Part shown: positions 51,425 through 60,097 of the stretch, piece by piece | Layout of the letters: each line of letters begins with the position of its first letter | Numbering within the stretch: the stretch's first letter is position 1 | Program-made: the position numbers and the translations under genes | DNA from: Marinomonas algarum | GTDB taxonomy: Bacteria > Pseudomonadota > Gammaproteobacteria > Pseudomonadales > Marinomonadaceae | DNA: 64,000 nucleotides | Assembly: GCF_020532605.1 (NCBI RefSeq) | Contig: NZ_JAJATW010000002.1 | Span: 186,001-250,000 of the forward strand | Direction of reading: 5' to 3' | The notes under the pieces: model-generated | Seen by the model: the letters and a program-made list of their open reading frames with translations, nothing else | Told to the model about the DNA's origin: nothing | The model's database searches: none

Positions 51425-51581
51425 AATACTGCCCTATTAACGTTAAATGCGTCTTTTTTAAGAGTGAGCCGATAAATATCAGAGCCACAACTGACCTGCC
51501 TCATCGACTGAATCCTTGTACAAAATTCGATTCAATTGCCCCCCCTGCAAAGGAAGCTGTGAAGTAATCTACTAAGAAAAG

Positions 51582-51610
51582 ATGACAATGCAGTGACAGT
51601 TAAATGGCAG
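51582..51610 (-). promoter_or_regulatory. Pho box upstream of phoX
   Basis: On the minus strand CTGCCAT, CTGTCAC and TTGTCAT at 11-nt spacing (plus strand 51604-51610, 51593-51599, 51582-51588); matches to CTGTCAT are 6/7 each. It lies about 160 nt upstream of the phoX ATG. Confidence 0.85.
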
Positions 51611-51621
51611 TCTTTTGACAT

Positions 51622-51658
51622 AAAAAAAACGGCCTACTTTTACATCAGTAGACCGCCG
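51622..51658 (-). terminator. terminator after rpmJ2
   Basis: Stem CGGC-CTAC / GTAG-GCCG with a 3-nt bulge, U8 on the minus strand. It separates the L31B-L36B genes from phoX. Confidence 0.65.
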
Positions 51659-51698
51659 AATATAGGGGAAACGATTTTGACTTGTATAACACTGGCGT

Positions 51699-51842
51699 TT
51701 ATTTGCGTTTCTTCTTCACACCCTGCGTGGCTTTAAAGCGTGGATTGGTTTTGCATATCACAAATAAACGACCTTTGCGTTTAACAACTTTGCAGTCCTT
51801 GTGACGTTTCTTGGCACTTTTTAGTGAACTCAATACTTTCAT
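51699..51842 (-). CDS. rpmJ2: ribosomal protein L36, type B (YkgO-like)
   Basis: 47 residues, too short for most callers. [20 protein letters not shown] and [21 protein letters not shown] fit bL36B. Compared with type A the zinc-ligand set is incomplete, as expected of the zinc-independent copy. Directly downstream of rpmE2, the pairing seen in E. coli ykgM-ykgO. Confidence 0.9.
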   Translation of the reverse strand: MKVLSSLKSAKKRHKDCKVVKRKGRLFVICKTNPRFKATQGVKKKRK

Positions 51843-51866
51843 GGTCTTTCCCTAGCGGCTCATAGT

Positions 51867-52127
51867 TTATTTTGATTCTGATGGTTTGCTTTGACGGTAA
51901 CGACGGCGGAATTGCGCGATTCGACCTTCACCGTCATGCGTTCTTTGTTCGCCTGTGTAAAAAGGATGAGAAGCGCTAGACACATCAATGGCCATATAGG
52001 GGTACTCTTTCCCTTCATGCTCTACTGTTTGTGACGTTGCCACGGTAGAACCAATCAAAAAATACGTGTCCATACGCGTGTCATGGAACGCCACGGTTCG
52101 ATAATTTGGGTGGATATTTTTACGCAT
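51867..52127 (-). CDS. rpmE2: ribosomal protein L31, type B (zinc-independent)
   Basis: 86 residues. [19 protein letters not shown] and [21 protein letters not shown]. The CxxC zinc motifs of type A are absent, so it can replace the zinc form in zinc starvation. Operon with rpmJ2; Zur-like site upstream. Confidence 0.95.
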   Translation of the reverse strand: MRKNIHPNYRTVAFHDTRMDTYFLIGSTVATSQTVEHEGKEYPYMAIDVSSASHPFYTGEQRTHDGEGRIAQFRRRYRQSKPSESK

Positions 52128-52205
52128 AAAAGCTCCTTAGATATAAAAGCCGTATCAAGGCATTAACGAGGCCAAGACACTGGTAAGCCTCTCTGAAAAT
52201 CAATA

Positions 52206-52224
52206 AATGTTATGTTATATCATT
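52206..52224. promoter_or_regulatory. Zur box-like site upstream of rpmE2
   Basis: AATGTTATGTTATATCATT: arms AATGTTAT and ATATCATT, one mismatch from a perfect palindrome, similar to the gammaproteobacterial Zur core GTTATAnnATAAC. Placed 79 nt upstream of the rpmE2 start. Confidence 0.65.
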
Positions 52225-52290
52225 TTAAAACTAAAAACAGCATTCACCCAAATAAAAACACGTCTCATTTGCAAAAAAATAATACAGACG

Positions 52291-52329
52291 AAAAAAAACC
52301 GCCGATCGGTTATCACCGTCAGCGGTTTC
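52291..52329 (-). terminator. terminator after ybiT
   Basis: AACCGC...GCGGTT stem with inner CGGT/ACCG and U8 on the minus strand. Confidence 0.7.
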
Positions 52330-52358
52330 CTAATAATGCAAACTTACCCGATCTCTTG

Positions 52359-53942
52359 TTAGCCTACATGAGCTAAGTACTCGTCATAAGTGCCTTGGAA
52401 ATCAACGACATTCTGATCTTTGATTTCAATCACTCGATTCGCCAAGGAAGACACAAAGGCTCGGTCGTGGCTGACAAAAATCAAAGTGCCATCAAACTCC
52501 ATGAGGGCATTATTCAATGCTTCGATGGCTTCCATGTCCATGTGGTTGGTTGGTTCGTCCATCACCAATACATTAAGATCCGCCATCATTAGCTTGCCAA
52601 ATAACAGACGATTCTTTTCACCACCGGAGCACACCTTCACTTTTTTATTAAAGTCATCGGCGGTAAACAACAAGCGACCTAACATAGCACGGACTTTTAA
52701 GTCATCATGCTTCGCTGTACGCCATTTTGACATCCAGTCAAACAGCGTCAGGTCACAATCGAAATCATCGGTGCTGTCCTGTGGACAGTAACCAATCACG
52801 GCGTTTTCCGCCCACTTAATCTCACCATGCTTAGCGTCTAATTCGTTCATCAAGCAACGCAAAAAGGTGGTTTTACCCGCGCCATTTTCGCCGATGATCG
52901 CCAGACGAGAACCGGCTTCCAAAATCATGTCACCGCCTTTGAATAAAAGTTCATCGAACCCATGACCGACGTCTTCTAGGATCAGAGCATGGCGATGCAG
53001 TTTTTTGTCTTGTTTAAACGTCAAAGAAGGCGTCATACGGCTCGACTGCTTCACTTCCGACAACTCAATTTTTTCTAATTTTTTTGCACGTGAACTGGCT
53101 TGTTTGGCTTTTGAGGCGTTGGCTGAAAAGCGGTTAACAAAGGCTTGCAGGTCGTCCATTTCCGCGCTCTTCTTCGCGTTCTCAATCAGTTGCTGTTCAC
53201 GAATCAAGGATGAGGCTTCCATGAAGTATTCGTAGTTACCAGGGTAAATACGCAACTCACCAAAGTCGATGTCTGCCATATGAGTGCAAACCGAGTTTAG
53301 AAAGTGGCGATCGTGGGAAATAATGATCATGGTGCATTTACGTTGGTTTAGAACACCAGCTAACCAGTTGATGGTGTGAATGTCCAAGTTGTTGGTAGGC
53401 TCATCCAGCAATAGAATATCTGGATTAGAAAACAACGCTTGGGCCAACAGCACACGCAATTTCCAACCCGGTGCGACCTGACTCATCAAACCAAAATGCA
53501 ACTCTTCTGCAATGCCCGCCTCAAGCAAAATATCGCCTGCACGACTTTCGGCGCTGTAGCCGTCCATCTCCGCGAACTCTGCTTCCAATTCCCCTGCACG
53601 CATGCCGTCTTCTTCGGTCATCTCAGGTTTGGCATAAATCGCATCGCGTTCTTGCTTCACTTTCCATAGGGCCACATCGCCCATGATCACGGCGTCAACC
53701 ACACTGTATTCTTCAAATGCAAACTGGTCTTGGCTTAGGGTGCCCACTTTTTCACCCGGTGTAATAGACACGTTGCCTGATGTGGGGGTTAACGCACCGC
53801 TGAGGATTTTCATAAAGGTGGACTTGCCGCAACCGTTTGCGCCAATAAGGCCATAACGGTTGCCGTTACCAAATTTTGCTGAGATGTTTTCGAACAATGG
53901 CGTTGCGCCAAATTGCATGGTGATATTAGCCGTAGAAATCAA
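52359..53942 (-). CDS. ybiT: ABC-F ATPase YbiT
   Basis: 527 residues, two ABC domains, no membrane part. Walker [11 protein letters not shown] (near 36) and [10 protein letters not shown] (near 347); signature [15 protein letters not shown] (degenerate, YbiT-typical) and SGGEKNRLL; linker with [19 protein letters not shown] ribosome-associated translation factor rather than a transporter. Confidence 0.92.
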   Translation of the reverse strand: MISTANITMQFGATPLFENISAKFGNGNRYGLIGANGCGKSTFMKILSGALTPTSGNVSITPGEKVGTLSQDQFAFEEYSVVDAVIMGDVALWKVKQERDAIYAKPEMTEEDGMRAGELEAEFAEMDGYSAESRAGDILLEAGIAEELHFGLMSQVAPGWKLRVLLAQALFSNPDILLLDEPTNNLDIHTINWLAGVLNQRKCTMIIISHDRHFLNSVCTHMADIDFGELRIYPGNYEYFMEASSLIREQQLIENAKKSAEMDDLQAFVNRFSANASKAKQASSRAKKLEKIELSEVKQSSRMTPSLTFKQDKKLHRHALILEDVGHGFDELLFKGGDMILEAGSRLAIIGENGAGKTTFLRCLMNELDAKHGEIKWAENAVIGYCPQDSTDDFDCDLTLFDWMSKWRTAKHDDLKVRAMLGRLLFTADDFNKKVKVCSGGEKNRLLFGKLMMADLNVLVMDEPTNHMDMEAIEALNNALMEFDGTLIFVSHDRAFVSSLANRVIEIKDQNVVDFQGTYDEYLAHVG

Positions 53943-54066
53943 AAGAATACCCTGAAAAAGAGAAAAGAAAGCCGTTTACCCTTGCCGCTTAGTGAACGTA
54001 CAAAATATAAACACAAAGGGGGCGAATATAGTGACTTAGCGCTTAAAAGTCGAGGCTTAGCCTCGC

Positions 54067-55344
54067 TTATTTCAACTTAGTGACCAAAAGCTGCTCGACC
54101 CGAACCCCTTCTAAATCCAACACTTCAAATTTGTACCCCTCGTGAAGGTAAAAATCTGTGCGCTTTGGCAAACGCTTTAAGCGGTAAGTCACAAAACCAC
54201 CCAGAGTTTCGTATTGGCCGCGATCAGGAAACTCTTCAATGTCCAAGCGACGCATCACATCATTGATCGGTGTCAGTCCTTCAATTAACCATGAGTTTTC
54301 ATCGCGCTGTACAATTTGCTCTTCATCATGGGGCGTTAATAACCCTCCCATAAAACCGCCCAACAAGTCTTTTACCGTCACAATCCCCACAATGGTGGCG
54401 TATTCATTGACGATCACGGCAAACGCTTGAGGCGCCACACGAAAAGCGTTCAATGCTTCAGACAAGGTCAAAGTTTCCGGTAAATAGAAGACTTCTTTGT
54501 CGATCTTGTCTGCTTTAATTTGTGCTTTCTCGCCTTTTAGCACCAAACGCAAAATTTCTTTCGACTCGATGATGCCTTCTATTCTGTCTAAACTGCCATT
54601 GCAAACTAAAAAATCATTATGAGGGTGATCAATGATTTTTTGACTGATCTCTTCACTGCTGTCATCAACATCGAAGTAGATAATTTGATCCCGCGGTGTC
54701 ATGGTGCTAGCAATATTGCGTGTTTCCAATTCAAAAACATTGCCGATCAGTTGGTATTCTTGACTTTGCAAACTGCCATCTTCAGCACCGGCATCCATCA
54801 TGGCAACAATGTCTTCGGTGGTGACGATTTCTTCACGCTCAATCGGCACGTTGAACAAACGCAAAATGATGTTGGTGATGCCATTGAACAAGAACACCAC
54901 AGGCGTCAATAAAAAGGTCACCCACAGCATGGGCGTGACCATACGAATCGCCACGGCTTCCGGCATGATAATGGCCAAGCGTTTTGGCAATAGATCTGCA
55001 AACAAAATAAATAAAGACGTTAAGCTCAGAAACGACAGAACAAAGCTAATTTGATCCAATAAAGGACCAGAATAAACCAACGCCACCACCTCTTTAATAT
55101 AGGGCGTCAGAGTTTGTTCGCCAATAATACCGCCTAGAATGGCAATGGCATTGAGTGCAATTTGTATCATGGCAAAAAAAGCACCGGGCTTTTGCTGCAA
55201 CTTGATCACCGCCGCGGCTTTGATGCTGCCCTCTTCTGCCAACACCCTAAGCTTAATTTTTCGTGCCGCCGCCATACCAATCTCTGCCATGGCAAACATA
55301 GCACCGGCAATAATTAATAGGCCTATACTGAAAACATCACTCAT
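54067..55344 (-). CDS. paeA: CNNM/CorB-type membrane protein, PaeA/YtfL-like
   Basis: 425 residues. DUF21 membrane domain (four helices, about 1-150), tandem CBS domains (about 200-330) and a C-terminal CorC_HlyC domain (WLIEGLTPINDVMRRLDIEEFP). Family includes YtfL/PaeA, a cadaverine/putrescine exporter, and CorB magnesium-linked proteins. The symbol is by resemblance. Confidence 0.8.
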   Translation of the reverse strand: MSDVFSIGLLIIAGAMFAMAEIGMAAARKIKLRVLAEEGSIKAAAVIKLQQKPGAFFAMIQIALNAIAILGGIIGEQTLTPYIKEVVALVYSGPLLDQISFVLSFLSLTSLFILFADLLPKRLAIIMPEAVAIRMVTPMLWVTFLLTPVVFLFNGITNIILRLFNVPIEREEIVTTEDIVAMMDAGAEDGSLQSQEYQLIGNVFELETRNIASTMTPRDQIIYFDVDDSSEEISQKIIDHPHNDFLVCNGSLDRIEGIIESKEILRLVLKGEKAQIKADKIDKEVFYLPETLTLSEALNAFRVAPQAFAVIVNEYATIVGIVTVKDLLGGFMGGLLTPHDEEQIVQRDENSWLIEGLTPINDVMRRLDIEEFPDRGQYETLGGFVTYRLKRLPKRTDFYLHEGYKFEVLDLEGVRVEQLLVTKLK

Positions 55345-55500
55345 TTGATACCACTACGCCTGACAGGCAAATTTATAAAAAGCATGAAATTGATGGAAGC
55401 ACACTCGCTGAATACCTCCTGAAAAGTAGCCGCATTATAGAAGGTCGCGACCTGGATACAATGGTGTTAACATCAAATAAATCATTGCGAAGGTTAGGTT

Positions 55501-55770
55501 ATGCAAATCAACTCATCCTCTTTCCATTATGGTCAGCAAGGCCTGCAGAACAGTCAGCAAAAGTTGGAGCAAGCCAGCCAAGAAGTGGCGAGTGCGTCCT
55601 TGCCAAGATCGGCACAAAACACGACCGACAACACACAGCAAACATCAGAATCCGCCATTCGAGATGGTCTTGTTGACGCGAACAACAGCATGCTTAACGC
55701 TCAGGCCAACGCAAAAGTATTGGCGACATCGGACCAAACTATTGGTCGACTTATCGACATCATGGCCTAA
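55501..55770 (+). CDS. small protein of unknown function, flagellar-rod-like N-terminus
   Basis: 89 residues. INSSSFHYGQQGLQNSQQKLEQASQEVAS resembles the N-terminal helix of flagellar rod/hook proteins in spacing, but the rest (QSESAIRDGLVDANNSMLNAQANAK) is only helical. No flagellar gene nearby. AAGGTTAGG precedes the ATG. Low confidence in any role. Confidence 0.5.
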   Translation: MQINSSSFHYGQQGLQNSQQKLEQASQEVASASLPRSAQNTTDNTQQTSESAIRDGLVDANNSMLNAQANAKVLATSDQTIGRLIDIMA

Positions 55771-55829
55771 TACACAAAATACACGTAAGATCGGCAAACA
55801 AAACAATACCAACAAGAAGGATAAAGATT

Positions 55830-56213
55830 ATGTTTAGCCATATTATGCTCGGTGCCAATGATTTAGATGCTTCACAGACGTTTTACGACGCGACCTTTCA
55901 GGCACTAGGTTATAAAAAAGGGATGATTGACAATAAGGGACGCTACATTAATAAGACCGATTCCGGTCTGTTTATGATTACCAAACCCCTTAATGGCGAA
56001 CCCGCCACCCACGGCAATGGTTCCACCATTGGCTTTTCAGCCGCTACGCCAGAAATAGCCGACGCTTGGCATAAAGCGGGATTAGAAAACGGCGGAACAC
56101 GCTGTGAAGATGATCCTGGTGTCCGCGACCTAGGTCGAATGAAGCTTTATCTCGCTTACCTGAAAGACCCATCTGGCAATAAAATTTGTGTACTTTGTCC
56201 CATTAACGAATAA
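55830..56213 (+). CDS. VOC family (glyoxalase-like) protein
   Basis: 127 residues, one vicinal-oxygen-chelate domain. FSHIMLGANDLDASQTFYDATFQALGYK at the N-terminus and AYLKDPSGNKICVLC near the C-terminus with metal-ligand positions. Function unknown; AAGGATAAAG upstream. Confidence 0.85.
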   Translation: MFSHIMLGANDLDASQTFYDATFQALGYKKGMIDNKGRYINKTDSGLFMITKPLNGEPATHGNGSTIGFSAATPEIADAWHKAGLENGGTRCEDDPGVRDLGRMKLYLAYLKDPSGNKICVLCPINE

Positions 56214-56246
56214 GGTTCTCCTTTCTTTTCGCTCACCCACTTTGTA

Positions 56247-56290
56247 CAAGAAAGATTTAAGCATGAAGCATCATGCTTAAATCTTTCTTG
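56247..56290. repeat. perfect 20-bp inverted repeat over a stop codon
   Basis: Arms CAAGAAAGATTTAAGCATGA (56247-56266) and its exact reverse complement (56271-56290), 4-nt loop. It covers the last codons and the stop of the cysteine-cluster gene. No T-run follows on either strand, so a classic terminator is unlikely; it may stabilise or stop transcripts from both sides. Confidence 0.85.
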
Positions 56291-56574
56291 ACCGCCTCAA
56301 ACTCGTCCTCACATTCATACGAGCCCATTTCAAACTCCCGACAAATCCACGGGCGATTTTCGTATATCGTACAACGAAACGTCTCCCTGTCGACGGCAGA
56401 GCACCAACCATCATCGAGACGCCGCAATGTCTCACCACCCCACTCATCAGTCACAATATGCTCCTCAGGCACGCCCGTATCGGTGATCATCATGACCTCC
56501 ATTCGACAACATGCCGCTTGGCAATGGGAACAGGTCACCGGTGTTGCACTGACGTCTTTTAATACAATGCTCAT
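56257..56574 (-). CDS. YkgJ-family cysteine cluster protein
   Basis: 105 residues. Cysteine pattern CSHCQAACC, then WCSAVDRETFRCTIYENRPWICREFEMGSYECED: the YkgJ/UPF0153 zinc- or iron-binding motif. Start at 56574 overlaps the upstream amidohydrolase stop as ATGA, so it is coupled. Exact function unknown. Its 3' end is inside a perfect inverted repeat. Confidence 0.8.
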   Translation of the reverse strand: MSIVLKDVSATPVTCSHCQAACCRMEVMMITDTGVPEEHIVTDEWGGETLRRLDDGWCSAVDRETFRCTIYENRPWICREFEMGSYECEDEFEAVKKDLSMMLHA

Positions 56575-57662
56575 TGGCATACCGACGGCGCTTGGTAATC
56601 CAGCTTCAGTAGATCAAAGTAGTTTTGCCCAAGGGCGATGTTACGAAACGCGTTATCATCCAAAAACTGATGGATTCGACTGGTCACCTGAAGCTCCTGT
56701 TGATAAACATGAAAGTTATTGCCTCGAAACGCCACAAAATCCGAACCGGGCAAAATACGCTCTGAATATTGGTTGATAAAGGCTACATACAAGTCCTGAT
56801 TCCCCCGTTTGCTGAAGTAATAATCGTCCAAAATACGCCATGAAATATCGATCATTAAATTGGGGTATTCGTCCAGCAGACGCGACATGATCGCAATGTG
56901 CTTAGAGGCGTCCATTGTGGTTAATTCATGGGACATGCCCATGTGCGCCCACACAATTTTATTGTCTGGGTACAAGGTCAGCGCATTTTCCATCAAGGGC
57001 AAATATAAGGTAGGGTCAGCATCGTTGCCCAAATCTGAATGAATGGTAATAGGATCGTCCCTCTCTCTCAGCTTTGCCATGAACCCCGCCCATTTCGAAA
57101 TATCTTTTGGCGTTGCCGCTTTATGGCGGTTATAAAACTGCGCCTGTTTGACCAGGTTCACTTCGCCCATCCAATGAAATAAGCCGGGGTATTCTTTGTC
57201 GTAGAATTCCATTAAAGCCACAGTCGGTTCAGGATTCGATAAATCGGTAAAGGTCATCGACAGGGTCAAATGCAAACCTTCTGGCTTGTATTCAATCATG
57301 TTGGCGGCGTTGACAAAGTCGTTGCGCGTCGTTGGCGCTACCGGCGTGCCAGGGCACTTTAAATAATTAGAACAACGGGAATTCGACGGCAACATTTGCC
57401 CAATGCCGTATACATTGGCAAAACGCACGCTGGTGCGGGACAAGTAATCATTCATCTCCGTAAAGGGAATCGCCCTACCATCAAAAGGCCGATAATGTAG
57501 GTGCGTATCCACGACCGGCGTATAAGGCTCGGCTTCTCGATCATAGCAAGCCGCTCCCGCTTTAAAAGAATCAAGCGAACGGTGCTCATATTTATCGTCG
57601 GAAACGGCACAGCCGCTCATTAATATCGCCGTGACACAAACCGTTGATAACCCACGCCCCAT
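56571..57662 (-). CDS. amidohydrolase-like lipoprotein
   Basis: 363 residues. Lipobox LMSGC with Cys18 after ATG at 57662. Metal-dependent hydrolase features: VDTHLHYR near 50-57, ITIHSDLGNDAD, and WAHMGMS with conserved His. TIM-barrel amidohydrolase-2 type; substrate unknown. Coupled to the cysteine-cluster gene. A GTG one codon upstream is possible. Confidence 0.75.
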   Translation of the reverse strand: MGRGLSTVCVTAILMSGCAVSDDKYEHRSLDSFKAGAACYDREAEPYTPVVDTHLHYRPFDGRAIPFTEMNDYLSRTSVRFANVYGIGQMLPSNSRCSNYLKCPGTPVAPTTRNDFVNAANMIEYKPEGLHLTLSMTFTDLSNPEPTVALMEFYDKEYPGLFHWMGEVNLVKQAQFYNRHKAATPKDISKWAGFMAKLRERDDPITIHSDLGNDADPTLYLPLMENALTLYPDNKIVWAHMGMSHELTTMDASKHIAIMSRLLDEYPNLMIDISWRILDDYYFSKRGNQDLYVAFINQYSERILPGSDFVAFRGNNFHVYQQELQVTSRIHQFLDDNAFRNIALGQNYFDLLKLDYQAPSVCQ

Positions 57663-57855
57663 CACTCACTGTCCCTCGTTTGTTTCTAAATCAATAAAAC
57701 CATTACAAAGCATTCAGTAACGCCTGTAAACCACTATTAAACGCGATTTAATTTTACTCGCCTTCCCCTATCACCGATAATTACCTGTATCAACTCATGG
57801 CCCATAAAAACACTGCCATCAGCCATCGTCGCTCATTAAGTGGAAACCGTATTCA

Positions 57856-60045
57856 ATGGAAATCAATGTTAATTTTCTCGACAATCTCAGACTGGAAGCC
57901 AAGTTTGATGATTTCACCGTCACCGCCGATCAACCTATTCGTTATAAAGGCGATGGCTCGGCTCCCAGCCCATTTGATTATTTTCTCGCTTCTTCAGCGT
58001 TATGCGCAGCGTATTTCGTCAAGGTGTATTGTAAAGCCCGCGACATCCCTACCGACAATATTCGCGTGTCACAGAACAACATCGTTGACCCAGAAGACCG
58101 TTACAACCAGATCTTTCAGATCCAAGTCGAACTGCCTGACGACTTATCAGAAAAAGATCGTACCGGTATTTTGCGCTCTATCGAGCGTTGTACGGTCAAA
58201 AAGGTTGTGCAAACCGGCCCTGAATTCAAAATTGACAGCGTGGCCAGTTTAAAAGCAGACGCCAATGCCATGCTCATGGGTCAAGCCGATGAGGCGTCCA
58301 GCACCTTTATTCTTGGCAAAGACCTCCCAGTCGAACAAACCATTGCTAATATGACGGGGATGTTGGCCGATCTGGGGATGAAAATTGAAATTTCATCTTG
58401 GCGTAACATCGTCCCTAACGTCTGGTCGCTGCACATTCGCGATGCGGCATCGCCTCTGTGTTTCACTAATGGCAAAGGCGCCACTAAAGAAAGCGCCTTA
58501 TGTTCTGCCCTCGGTGAGTTCATCGAACGTTTGAGCAATAATTTTTTCTACAATGACCAATTCTTCGGCACCGAGATCGCCAACAGCGACTTCGTTCATT
58601 ACCCCAATGAAAAATGGTTTCCCCTTGAAGACGACGATGCCTTACCAGCGGGTTTACTCGACGATTACTGCCTCGACATTTACAACCCAGACGACGAGCT
58701 TTTTGGCTCGCACCTGATTGACACCAACTCAGGCAACAGCGAACGCGGTATCTGTGCCATTCCTTACACGCGTCAATCCGATGGTGACACCGTGTACTTC
58801 CCATCGAATCTGATTGAGAATTTGTTCTTAAGTAATGGCATGAGTGCGGGCAATAATTTGCAAGAAGCGCACGTTCAATGTTTATCCGAAATTTTTGAAC
58901 GTGCCGTCAAACGCCAAATCATTGAAGAAGAAATCGTCCTGCCGGATGTGCCCATGCACGTTTTGGAAAAATACCCCTCTATCCTGGCCGGTATCCAAGG
59001 CTTAGAAGCCCAAGGTTTTCCTATTGTCGTCAAAGACGCCTCCCTTGGTGGTCAATTTCCGGTGATGAACGTCACCTTGATGAACCCTAAAACCGGCGGT
59101 GTTTTCTCCTCTTTTGGTGCGCACCCCAGCCTTGAAGTGGCGCTTGAGCGCAGCTTAACAGAGCTTATGCAGGGCCGCAGTTTTGAAGGTCTAAACGACG
59201 TGCCAAAGCCAACGTTTAATAGCATGGCCGTCAGCGAACCGGAAAACTTCGTCGAGCATTTTATCGATTCCACGGGCGTGATTTCATGGCGCTTTTTTAG
59301 CAGCAAACACGACTACGAATTTTGCGAGTGGGATTTTTCTGGCAGTAACGAAGAAGAAGCCGCCGCTTTATTTGGTATATTGGAAGAGATGGGCAAAGAA
59401 GTGTATGTGGCGGAATTCACCGAGTTGGGCGCGTCGGCGTGTCGCATTCTGGTACCGGATTATTCCGAAGTATATCCGGTAGAAGACTTAGTTTGGGACA
59501 ACACCAACAAAGCACTGGATTACCGTGAAGACATTCTCAATATTCATTCCCTTAACGATGAGCAATTGACCGACCTAGTCAATCGCCTTGAAGAAAGCCA
59601 GCTCGATAATTACACCGATATTCCAACGTTGATTGGCATTGTGTTTGATGAAAACACCGTGTGGGGGCAGTTGACCATTATGGAACTGAAAATCCTCAGT
59701 TACCTTGCCTTGGGCGCACACGAAGACGCCATGGAATTAGTCGGCGAATTCTTACAATTCAACGACAACACCGTCGAGCGCGGCTTGTTTTATCAAGCCA
59801 TGAGCGCAGTCTTAGAAGTCACCCTAGACGACGAATTAGAACTGGGCGACTTTATTCATAATTTCCGCCGCATGTTTGGTGATCACGTGATGGACAAGGT
59901 GGTCGGCTCGGTTGACGGCTCGGTTCGCTTCTACGGACTAAGCAAAACCAGCATGGCACTAGAAGGCATTGAGCCGCATTTACGCTTAATCGAAAGCTAC
60001 AAAAAGCTGCATCAAGCTCGTAAAGCGTCGATGCAAGCCCGCTAG
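57856..60045 (+). CDS. ycaO: OsmC-YcaO fusion protein
   Basis: 729 residues. Residues 1-135 form an OsmC/Ohr-like domain (KGDGSAPSPFDYFLASSALC, ARDIPTDNIRV, and a peroxide-type cysteine). Residues about 160-570 are YcaO (GKGATKESALCSALGEFIER, FPSNLIENLFLSNGMSAGNN, AHVQCLSEIFERAVKRQ), an ATP-using amide-activating enzyme fold; E. coli YcaO helps RimO methylthiolate S12. The C-terminus (600-729) is helical, TPR-like. The E. coli protein lacks the OsmC part. Confidence 0.9.
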   Translation: MEINVNFLDNLRLEAKFDDFTVTADQPIRYKGDGSAPSPFDYFLASSALCAAYFVKVYCKARDIPTDNIRVSQNNIVDPEDRYNQIFQIQVELPDDLSEKDRTGILRSIERCTVKKVVQTGPEFKIDSVASLKADANAMLMGQADEASSTFILGKDLPVEQTIANMTGMLADLGMKIEISSWRNIVPNVWSLHIRDAASPLCFTNGKGATKESALCSALGEFIERLSNNFFYNDQFFGTEIANSDFVHYPNEKWFPLEDDDALPAGLLDDYCLDIYNPDDELFGSHLIDTNSGNSERGICAIPYTRQSDGDTVYFPSNLIENLFLSNGMSAGNNLQEAHVQCLSEIFERAVKRQIIEEEIVLPDVPMHVLEKYPSILAGIQGLEAQGFPIVVKDASLGGQFPVMNVTLMNPKTGGVFSSFGAHPSLEVALERSLTELMQGRSFEGLNDVPKPTFNSMAVSEPENFVEHFIDSTGVISWRFFSSKHDYEFCEWDFSGSNEEEAAALFGILEEMGKEVYVAEFTELGASACRILVPDYSEVYPVEDLVWDNTNKALDYREDILNIHSLNDEQLTDLVNRLEESQLDNYTDIPTLIGIVFDENTVWGQLTIMELKILSYLALGAHEDAMELVGEFLQFNDNTVERGLFYQAMSAVLEVTLDDELELGDFIHNFRRMFGDHVMDKVVGSVDGSVRFYGLSKTSMALEGIEPHLRLIESYKKLHQARKASMQAR

Positions 60046-60097
60046 TTCAGCAAGCGTCATCATAAAAACAGAATAATGCAAAGATAGGTAACCCAAG

